Of a stretch of 64,000 bases of DNA, positions 56,801-64,000 are shown one piece after another. Both the position numbers and the translations under genes were made by a program. Source of the DNA: Paracentrotus lividus (lineage: Eukaryota > Echinodermata > Echinoidea > Camarodonta > Echinidae); the NCBI GenBank assembly GCA_940671915.1, contig CALNVZ010003434.1, forward strand, positions 25,716,401-25,780,400, given 5' to 3'. Positions within the stretch are counted from its first letter, which is position 1. Each line of letters starts with the position of its first letter. Below the pieces are notes generated by a model, which saw nothing but the letters and a program-made list of their open reading frames with translations, searched no databases and had not been told where the DNA came from.

Positions 56801-59615
56801 AGACGATAATACAAGCAATATTCTTCAACAAACCCAATCCCTTATATCAACATAAAACTCTAAAAATTTGAAGTGATCGCATGTCTCAGTTCACCAAACT
56901 CTTACGACCAAATAATAATTCCAACCGCCGCTCAGCCCATAATCAGGGAAATACCCGTGGACGTTATTCACACTTTGTGGCAAGGGGCCGCCAAGACTGT
57001 TACTTGGGATGATGTAGGCACCTTTGATACGTCAAAGTGCATCCCATAAGTTTGGAGTTTGGTGGACGCTGCATCGCAAAGCCTCTAAACTGCGAAAACA
57101 TGACCATACAATAATCAACTGCTGCTTCGGATCGAGGTTCTTAATTCGCCAGTCTTGGAATAGTGATACCTTTGGATACTTGAAGTGGTAGTGTATGTAC
57201 TTACCTGCTTGACAAACACAGTGTTTCACTTGAAAGATCTTCTATGTCCTTTGACAGGCATTAGTAGGCCAAGATTCAGAGCTTTCTCTTATGTATTTTG
57301 GGAAGTCGGATTGGGTATATCTTGTCAGGTTTAAGCATATCAAAACCGTGTGTCTATCATCCCCGTACATCTTAGCTCAGTATCCTCACGAAGCCATCTT
57401 GGGGCAGCGCCCTGGATCAATTGAAATGAGGGATGGTATAATTGCACTATATAATGGTCTCAAATGTATCATATCCAAATATTATGTATTTGATATTTTA
57501 TTACCGGAGATAGTTAATGAAATACATTGCTTTCCATCGTTTCAATTGATCATGTTATATAAAATGAGCTGCAAGCTCAAACTTACAACGCCTCTTGCAA
57601 AGCTTCCCTAGCCCTGCGATTTCATCAGAGAGCCATTGTTTAGCTATTTGTCCCTCACTTACATCGACCACTCTGGGAGTTAGCGCATCGACTGGATTTT
57701 CTTTATTTATTTTCTTTATTGCATTTCAAGACCACACCCATCATCTGAAATATATAGTACCATGTACTTTACGTCTCTCCACTCTCATTACCTCCTCGCC
57801 CATCCCTTGGAAGAGTTGTCCGAAATAATAGGAGGCGACTGCCAGAAGCCCCGTAATTTACCAGAAATGTATCGCGCAGGCCATGTTGTTGCAGAGCTAA
57901 ATAAACAGAGTTTGGGCCTGCTCGGGTACGGTTGGGTAACAACATGGGCCATGATGGGGTACTGTCTTTTGCACTGTGCTTGTCTAATAAAGAAATATGC
58001 ATCGATGTTTGTACCTCTCGACTGGGTTGGTCCAGGAAAGACTCTGTTTTTAATGGCTCTGGCTTTGTCCATCATGCAGCACAGAGTTTGTCAGGTTGGG
58101 CTGATGTGAACAATCACCTCAATCTTCAAGACTCTTTTGTCGCACTCGAGAGCCACATAGGCATTGTTAAGGGATGTGCCACCGAGTCCGCAGCTTGCAG
58201 GCGCGTGCATGGGTCCAACGCACAATATCAAAACAAACCAGTCTCTTTAACTAGAATGAAAAGAAAGAAATGATAGAAACATAAAAAAAATCATTACAGA
58301 GCAAATATTGGAGTGGATTTTGATGCAATGACTAAACTTAAAGTAAGTATCCTAAATGTCTAATGTATGATCTTCTTAAACCTTCTTAGAATCGCTTAAG
58401 TCAAAATATCACCACGATATAAAGAGGTCAAGTCTCTTTACTGCGTAACAAGAAATTTAAGGAGGAGTCCGGGCTGAAATTAAATTTTTGTAAAGTAAAG
58501 TAAAATTTAACAAGCACAGCCACAAGAAAATTTCATCAAAATTGGATGAAAAATAACAAAGTTATGCATTTTCTTAGGTATTAATTTATTTCTTAAAACA
58601 GTTCTTGGCATTGTCTCATTGTCTCATTTGGTATTTGAAATTCAAATGAGCAAAATGATGATGTCACAGTCCCCCTACTTTCTTGTGTATTTTATTATAT
58701 GAAATCCTATTTTTCTCATTTTTTCATATATGCGTATACAGAAAATCTATCCCACATACTGAATAGGTAAAAGCACTAGTGACCTTGAACATTCCACAAG
58801 GATTAATCCCTGCTTTTATGTCCTTGGGAGAAAATCTTGATAATTGGTATTTCATACAATAAAATACAAAGAAAGTAGGGGGACTGAGACATCATCATTT
58901 TGCAAAATTTGAAGATGGCAAAAACTGTTTCCTAAAAAACTTCAAAACCCTAAGAAAATTATAACTTTGCTATTTGAATCCGATTTTGATGAAATTTTCA
59001 GTGTTGTGCTTTTTAGATTTTACTCTATTTTTCTAATAATGCAAATCTCCACCCGGAGGAGTCCTTTAAGAAGCCTTACAGCAAAAGGTTATGATAAGAA
59101 TTAATGATTTTGATGTAAATCTGACTGGAAAATTCAAAAGTAAACAGAAAGGCGGGCATGATATAATATTGTCATTGAATGTTACCCGGATTATTACGGT
59201 GATGGCCAAAGTAACTAGTGGTCATGTACATCAAGGTACCCATATAACAGAGAAAGTTCAAGTCGCACAAGGACGCAATGTTGGGCTGGGTTCGAGTTTC
59301 AACTTTTAGATTTGAAACTAAATCAGGTACGAAATCCTATAAATCTTCTATGTTATGTGTCATTGGCAGTGGAGATCTATCAATAATATTTAAGATAAGA
59401 AGAGATGTCACTCACGCGAATACCGTCTTCTGTCCTGGTCTCGTCATCTGCAACTCATTCAGTGACTTGAGCTCACTTCTCTGGAAGTCCCCCGGCCACC
59501 ATTCCTTGCCCTTTCCAGGACACACACCGACTGATCAGCTCGAGCACAACGACTAGCAGCAATGGACGACCGTATCCAGACCCGATCACCACCACGTCAT
59601 ATTCGGCTTCATCAT
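52149..59615 (-). CDS. GMC oxidoreductase (cholesterol-oxidase-like) fused to alpha/beta hydrolase; frame broken
   Basis: Five exons are recognised on the minus strand: 59615-59416, 58250-58118, 56682-56460, 55898-54905 and 53882-52149; the first exon and parts of the middle are not located. In order they give the FAD motif YDVVVIGSGYG, CGLGGTSL..AYVALE, KNTLIN..LPDAKD, the GMC substrate and C-terminal domain (HPLGGCSMG, GVNPTLSIAIIAER), a central domain beginning PGFRFTEKMTGKL, and an alpha/beta hydrolase (LLLHGLG, GHCVGS, YNHLDSIVG). Family knowledge: long bacterial proteins with this GMC-then-hydrolase order exist, and oxidation of a sterol-like alcohol plus ester or lactone hydrolysis would be consistent. 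The substrate is inference. Indels disrupt the 5' exons and one frameshift lies near 53160, so either this is a decaying gene or the assembly is unpolished here. Confidence 0.7.
53883..54904. other. Intron before the hydrolase exon
   Basis: AT-rich, with TA tracts near 54241-54265 and a small MITE at 54708-54865. Donor GTTCGC after 54905 and acceptor TCTAG before 53882 give a phase-1 junction reading TIDYPSRRN-IATVYRKT. Confidence 0.6.
54708..54865. mobile_element. 158 bp MITE with about 45 bp inverted ends
   Basis: CATTGACTGCTTTTATTTTC (left) and CTCAAAGCAGTCAAT (right) are inverse, as are TCGTTTCTAGACTGCTT and GAGCGGTCTAGAAACG; TA lies on both sides. The open frame of the GMC exon runs into it, but the splice junction lies before it. 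Confidence 0.65.
54905..55898 (-). CDS. GMC oxidoreductase C-terminal exon
   Basis: Acceptor TCCTTTGTAG before 55898; uninterrupted frame of 331 codons. It reads VKVKAVRREESKGMWKV, then KIVILGAGSLGSTNILMNSA, GEGFTTNGDALNFSYN, VHPLGGCSMGASGKEGVVNH, GLLVVDGSIMPRSLGVNPTL and SIAIIAERCVRLL. The His of HPLGGCSMG and the Asn of GVNPTLSIA correspond in position to the His and Asn of the active site known in GMC-type cholesterol oxidases. The usual NPT-x-S C-terminal FAD motif is intact. Confidence 0.9.
56460..56682 (-). pseudogene. GMC exon (CGxCxxGC region), indel-damaged
   Basis: Acceptor CTATATACAG and donor GTCGCC are preserved. The translation, using more than one frame, shows RTHFGNPI, then NCV-G- and TLKNTLIN, LPDAKD, and GADIFTQL, which precede VKVKAVRREES of the next exon exactly as in cholesterol-oxidase-like proteins. 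Several one- to four-base insertions and an in-frame stop interrupt it. Confidence 0.6.
56683..58117 (-). other. Region expected to hold middle GMC exon(s); not resolved
   Basis: Minus-strand scraps such as YPKVSLFQDWRIKNLDP (57110-57170) followed by SLEALRCSV (57050-57075), and NPVDALTPRVVDVSEGQ (57630-57700), may be remnants of the segment that normally follows the CGLGGTSL exon. Frames are short and contradictory, so I do not call exons. A plus-strand frame of 115 codons at 57762-58109 shows no family resemblance. Confidence 0.3.
58118..58250 (-). pseudogene. GMC exon (CGLGGTSL region), indel-damaged
   Basis: Acceptor TTTTCATTCTAG and donor GTGATT are present. It reads KETGLF, shifts frame, then ASCGLGGTSLNNAYVALECD and KRVLKIE. 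The motif GCGLGGTSLINANVAL is standard in cholesterol-oxidase-like GMC proteins; here SC and NNAY deviate from it. Confidence 0.65.
58456..59069. mobile_element. 614 bp foldback MITE, ends GGAGGAGTCC
   Basis: The left part AAGGAGGAGTCCGGGCTG and the right part CCACCCGGAGGAGTCCTTTA are approximately inverse. Inner words pair well: ATTTCATCAAAATTGGAT with ATCCGATTTTGATGAAAT and CAGTCCCCCTACTTTC with GAAAGTAGGGGGACTG. The centre is near 58775. It lies in an intron of gene 3. Confidence 0.7.
59416..59615 (-). pseudogene. GMC N-terminal FAD-binding exon with two frameshifts
   Basis: Acceptor CACTCACTGAG and donor GTGAGT bound 200 bp. Frame 1: DEAEYDVVVIGSGYG; frame 2: SIAASRCARADQSVCVLERA; frame 3: WWPGDFQRSELKSLNELQM and TRPGQKTVFA. 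Concatenated these match the N-terminus of cholesterol-oxidase-like GMC proteins in order. Each shift sits at a G-rich spot and is explained by one missing base. Confidence 0.75.
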
Positions 59616-59734
59616 CTCAGTGAGTGGGGAGGAGAGGCGTACGTCGAGTAGTCGTACTTAGTCCCGGATTAGTCTTGCTTGGTGACATCTTAGGACCGGC
59701 CTGGTTTATCTTAGGAGCGGCCAAGTGAAGGCAA

Positions 59735-59735
59735 G

Positions 59736-59762
<27 letters not shown>
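59735..59762. repeat. (GA)n microsatellite
   Basis: A run of GA dinucleotides just before the inverted GMC fragment. Confidence 0.85.
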
Positions 59763-59766
<4 letters not shown>

Positions 59767-59774
59767 ACAATGAT

Positions 59775-59900
59775 AGGTACATTTACTTCAGCTACAACAC
59801 GGCGCATAAGGTCAAATGTGTCGGTGTAAAAACGAATGATCTGAAACACAGGACACGGTCTAGGACCATGACTTGTATACTTCATGTACTTCCGTCGAGT
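59775..59900 (+). pseudogene. Inverted fragment of a second GMC gene copy
   Basis: On the plus strand the frame reads FSYNTAHKVKCVGVKTNDLK. The minus-strand gene encodes FSYNTAHKVKCVGVKTTDLK at about 55595-55660, and the DNA is nearly identical over some 65 bp (ACTTCAGCTACAA and GTCAAATGTGTCGGTGT are exact). Homology continues weakly to about 59890 with frameshift. No splice signals were identified. Confidence 0.8.
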
Positions 59901-59989
59901 CAGTTGCAGGGTTGAATGCTTTCGTTCAGTCAAGGACCACGCGGTCAGTCCTGAACCACATGGACATGTAGGACAGGCACGTACAGGAC

Positions 59990-60180
59990 GCTCTAAGGTC
60001 CTTATACTTTTTTCGTATCCGGACGATTACCCTAGGACAAGTACCCCAGATTAACTTGTACTCCTAGGCCAGTACTATCCCCATGCTAGCTAGGGAAATC
60101 TTCGAAATGACAAGTGTTCCAAGGCTCTTATTTCAAGATGTGGTTACCGGGGAGGTTGTCAATGGGGCAAGTGACCTAGA
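59990..60180. repeat. Degenerate GGACAATTACCCC-like stretch
   Basis: CGGACGATTACCCTAGGACA, AGTACCCCAG and GTGGTTACCGGGGAGGTTGTC resemble decayed units of the 28-30 kb array element in both orientations. Too degraded to delimit. Confidence 0.35.
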
Positions 60181-60189
60181 ACGGTGAAT

Positions 60190-60595
60190 TGCCATTTGGT
60201 ATAAACCCACTTTGACTAATGTCCACTTGGTCTTATCCCACATGGTCTAGCTCCTTTTCGTCTACAACCAGTTTAGTCTAATTACCTTTTCGTCTAAGAA
60301 CCACTTCACCTATTTACCATTTCGTCTAATTCCCATTTCGTCTAATGTCCAGTTGGTCTAATGTCCAGTTGGTCTATCACCACCTCCAGTAACAACTGGT
60401 AAATCAATAGACCAATATTCATTTGGCGATAGACGAAAACGAAATTAAGACCAGTTGGTTATTAGACAAATTGGCAATTGGACCAAGTGCTCTTTAGACC
60501 AAGTGAGAATTAGACCAAGTATCTGGTAGACCAATTGTACATTAGACCAAACTGTTAGTAGACCAAATGGGTACAAACCCCTAGAACTTGAATTC
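60190..60595. mobile_element. Foldback element with TTGGTCTAATGTCCA array arms
   Basis: The left arm (60210-60380) repeats GTTGGTCTAATGTCCA and TTTCGTCTAATTCCCA units of 14-16 bp. The right arm (60400-60570) repeats the inverse (AGACCAAGTGAGAATTAGACC). The centre is near 60390. Outer words ATAAACCCACTTTG and CAAATGGGTACAAACC are partly inverse. There is no coding content; a small open frame on the minus strand is spurious. Confidence 0.65.
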
Positions 60596-61058
60596 TTACC
60601 TTGAACCACTGAACGATATAAATTGGCAGTCATGCTATATACATTATGACTCATATAAGCAATCACAGTTGATCTCACACATGCTCCACTTTTTGTTGTT
60701 TGTAGGACGCCCTGCATAGATCCATGATTATTTTACGTGATAAGTACAGGCATATTACACGATTAGGCCTATATCTATTTTTCCCCAAAGAAATGCCAAG
60801 AAACAAGTAGAATTCCCAACCTTATTAAAAAAGACTAAATGAAATAATACTACCTTCATGTTTGTAATCCAAAATATCAATGCTGCTGTAAGCCAAATGT
60901 TTGTATCATGGCCCTTCCCACGACATATATTCTGAAATTAGTATTATACAAGGTCCAACATGAATCAGAATAGTGGCTTATAACACCGATTGTACGTGTT
61001 CACTGCTGTCAATGAACAATCAATAAAAGAAACGATGAAAGAGTATTGTGTGATTGAG

Positions 61059-62463
61059 CAGGGCCGGCGGAGACGGGGGGGGGCCTGGGAGGGGGGGCCG
61101 CCCGCCCCCCCACCTTTTTTGCCAGAAATTTTAATATTTTAAGGGAAAAAAAGGAAAAGAAAAAAAGAAGAGCGGGAAGGAGAGGCAAAAATGTGTTAAA
61201 ATACATTACTTTCGGGTTCATTAGTAGCCAATTTTTTTCTGCACGCGCATCGCGCTCGCAAGGTTCTCTCAATAAGGCACATTGACTGATCCCTTTATGT
61301 CCCATATTAGTAAAGTTCTGTAAATTTTTCTACTCGCACTTGCCCTCGCAATTTATTTTTGATAAAATTGAGGTGATCTTGACCCATAGAAGAATTCAAA
61401 CAAAAAGAAATAAGATGGAAAATGTACGTTAAATATACGGTGTCATAAGCCAAAATTTTCAGCGCGCGCTTTCGCGCTCGCAAATTCCTCTCAGAAAGAC
61501 TGATTCCTGACGTCGCATGAAAGTGATGAATGTCAATCAAATTCAAAATATAGAATACACTACCTTCAGTTAATTATAAGCCAACTTTTTCGGCTCGCGC
61601 TTCGGGCTCGCAAACTTTTCTTAAAAAAAGCTTAAAAGATCCTGGCGTCCCCGCAAATGAGTAATGTTATGTAAATTTTCTGCTCGCGATTTGCGCTCGC
61701 AATTTATTTTGGTTAAAATGAAGGTGATCGTTACCTAGCTAGTAACAGAATTCAAACAAAATACATAAGAGTAAGGGGGAAACTGTGCGTAAAATATACG
61801 GCTTTTGCATCATTGTAAGCCAAAATTTTCACCTCGCGCTTCACGCTCGCAAATGTGTCTTTGATGGGAAGACAATTATCAAAATGTGTACAGAATTCAC
61901 TACCTTTAGGTCATTATAAGCCAAATTTTTCGGCTCGCGCTACGCGCTCGCAAATGTGTCTCAGATGGGATGACAATTATCAAAATGTGTATAGAATACA
62001 CTATTTCAGATAATTATAAGCCAAAATCTTCGGCTCGCGCTACGCGCTCGCAATTAAATGTGTCTCAGAGTGGGATGGCAATTATCAAAATGTGTACAGA
62101 ATACACTACCTTCAGGTAATTATAAGCCAAAATTCGGCGCTCGCGCTATGCGCTCGCAAATGTGTCTCAGATGGGATGACAATTATCAAAATGTGTACAG
62201 AATACACTACCTTCAAGTAATTATAAGCCCAAATTTTCGGCTCGCGCTATGTACCCGCTCTGAAATTTCTCTAAAAAGTTCATTATAATACTGACCCCTG
62301 ACTTCGCGATTGATAATGATCTGCTCATTCACAAAGCAAAGTGCACTTTTTCACATTTCGAACCCCCCCCCGGTAAAAATCCTTATAATTCGGGCCTAAT
62401 ATGTTCGCATGAATTTTCTAAAACTTGTGCCCCCTCACTTTTGAAAACGCTCCGCCGGCCCTG
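61059..62463. mobile_element. hAT-like non-autonomous element with internal about 110 bp tandem repeats
   Basis: Ends CAGGGCCGGCGGAG and CTCCGCCGGCCCTG are exact inverses and TTGAG directly flanks both (61054-61058 and 62464-62468). CAGGG termini are typical of hAT elements, though these usually make 8 bp duplications. The interior (about 61230-62250) repeats a module of CGGCTCGCGCTACGCGCTCG, ATGTGTCTCAGATGGGATGA, CAATTATCAAAATGTGT and ACACTACCTTCAGGTAATTA with about 105-115 bp period, four to five copies clear and earlier ones diverged. Confidence 0.7.
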
Positions 62464-62823
62464 TTGAGTCACAGTGGTTGATTATGTTTACCTGCATTAT
62501 ACAAAACAAACATATGAATAAACTTGACCAATACAATACAGTACGATTAAATTTGTATATAGACCTAATAAAAGTCAACACTACCAAATGAAAAAATTCT
62601 ATTCCACGTAGTTTTTGTACCGAATGATCTACCACTGGAATTACGTACTCAGTCATCCGGGTCGTCATGGTTGGATTTAACTTTTCAAACGACTAGGATT
62701 GAACTAACCGTTATGTATCTTAACTTTCTTTATCAATTTATGATCTTATTTTTAAAAAAGATCGAATTAATTCTTAAATTATCATATGACTTTTTTATCC
62801 TTTAAGCTTTCTATTTTGATACA

Positions 62824-63641
62824 CCGAATGAGTCAGAAAAAACTAGACACCTAGACAAATGTCAATAAAAAGAAAACCACTTAATGAACCCCAATTATTA
62901 TGCATATTCTGAAAGAGTAACTCTTTCCGCATCTGTTGATACCAATTTTTGTGTTATATCTTTACGCTTGGATGAATGCGACGCATTATTTTTCGAACAT
63001 GTCAATTTCTAATTGTGCAAGAATGGGATAAGATTGAAACGACAAAAAGCGGACAAAAAGCAACTCCATCCTGAATAAAATAGCATAACTTTTTGTTTTG
63101 AGGAAAATGTTTTGAGCCAAATAACTTGGCGAGGGTGTTGTTACAGTTATTGACTAGATTCGGTGTAAAAAGAATAGATTGATTCGTCAAGTAATCCACG
63201 AATGAGTACACTTCAAAGAGTAAACTGTCACTGACAGACCTAAAAAGGCCTAATACTTTTGAAAAGTGATTATTTTGTCTTTGACGTGTGCTCACTCATC
63301 CCTGACCCTACAGATCGATCTCATTGTCACACAAACTTTAGTCAATATGTGTAACATCACCCCTGCCAAGTTAATAAGCGCAAGACATTTTTGTTAAAAA
63401 GTTATGCTATTTTAATCAGGATGGAGTTGCTTTTTTTTATAGCTTTTTGTTGTTATGATTTTACTCCCACTTTGGCACAATACGAAATTTACATGCGACG
63501 TGTTCATCCCATCGTATAGATAACCAAAAGATGCGAGAAGAGTTACTCTTTCGGAATATGTACAATAATTTGCTGTTTATAAATTGGGTTTCTTTTTATT
63601 GACATTTTTTCTAGGTGTCTAGTTTTTTCTGACTCACTCGG
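62824..63641. mobile_element. Foldback MITE, CCGAGTGAGTCAGAAAA family (copy 3, complete)
   Basis: CCGAATGAGTCAGAAAAAAC (left) and GTTTTTTCTGACTCACTCGG (right; terminal TA follows) with the same palindromic interior as the copies at 31377 and 50837. The left flank is CA, not TA. Confidence 0.82.
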
Positions 63642-64000
63642 TATAGCCTAATCAGTTTGTTTGTAATAATGGGTTTATTATTGGACAATACCGTTCAAAT
63701 TCAAGTTCGAGTTCATATCGATAATAGATAATAGATAGATAATTATTGAAACTTTATAATAACAAAGTTTGCAAAGTCGTGGGTTATATAACATGTACAT
63801 ATATTCATATTAAACTTAATGTTGTAAATGGTGGACACGAAAGATCAGATCAGATTTAAACTTTACGATTTCAATTCTACGGTAATATTCGCAGAACGTT
63901 CATTCTACAATTTCAATTCCACGTGTACATATGCTTTCCCCCAAAATCACATGTAATGAATAATTGTCTAATTGAGTTATGTAAAGAACTTTCAGCCTAG
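63642..64000. other. No recognised feature
   Basis: AT-rich DNA with GATA-type words near 63720-63740. No coding segment. Confidence 0.5.

Noticed and set aside
57762-58109. Plus-strand 115-codon frame
   Set aside because: No family resemblance, and it overlaps the region where minus-strand GMC exons are expected.

Overview
This is a eukaryotic nuclear window. Multi-exon genes with GT/AG introns of up to about 11 kb sit in AT-rich DNA that is very dense in DNA-transposon, LINE and Penelope remnants, minisatellites and foldback (palindromic) repeats. The gene content, the repeat style (foldback elements whose arms are tandem arrays, as described for the sea urchin TU family) and the frequent word TAGGCCTA suggest a marine invertebrate, probably an echinoderm. 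The species cannot be fixed from the sequence. Two N gaps (20858-20882 and 35414-35426) and erratic indels in some parts show that base quality is uneven.

Three genes can be reconstructed. (1) + strand, 1642-15744: four phase-1 exons that join into a complete 456-residue major facilitator protein resembling the SLC16 monocarboxylate transporters. (2) + strand, 37105-46235: eight exons that join without a break into a 526-residue membrane-anchored FAD protein of the CrtU/zeta-carotene-desaturase branch of the amine-oxidase superfamily. (3) - strand, 59615 down to 52149: a GMC (cholesterol-oxidase-like) oxidoreductase fused to an alpha/beta hydrolase. Its 3' half is nearly intact with one frameshift; its 5' exons are recognisable but carry many indels. 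Genes 2 and 3 are convergent, with about 5.9 kb between their stop codons. Both look like isoprenoid or sterol redox enzymes of bacterial style that have acquired introns.

Layout. 1-1.6 kb: minisatellite and small elements upstream of gene 1. 1.8-13 kb: giant first intron of gene 1, with a minisatellite, two adjacent TA-flanked elements, two LINE fragments and a TTAA-flanked piggyBac-like element. 16-35 kb: gene-free repeat territory with a 25-N gap, an inverted duplication around it, an array-armed foldback element (GGACAATTACCCC unit) nested in a TA-flanked element, a Penelope-like fragment and several MITEs. 37-46 kb: gene 2; its second intron holds two decayed copies of the FAD-motif exon and another array-armed foldback. 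48-52 kb: foldback MITEs and a minisatellite grown from the 3' end of gene 3. 52-60 kb: gene 3, plus an inverted scrap of a second copy. 60-64 kb: a third array-armed foldback, a hAT-like element with internal tandem repeats and another foldback MITE.

The most notable observations are the GMC-hydrolase fusion, the carotenoid-desaturase-like gene with triplicated FAD exon, two minisatellites that incorporate gene-edge sequence (a 5' splice site in gene 2, the terminal codons in gene 3), and three unrelated foldback families built on one plan.
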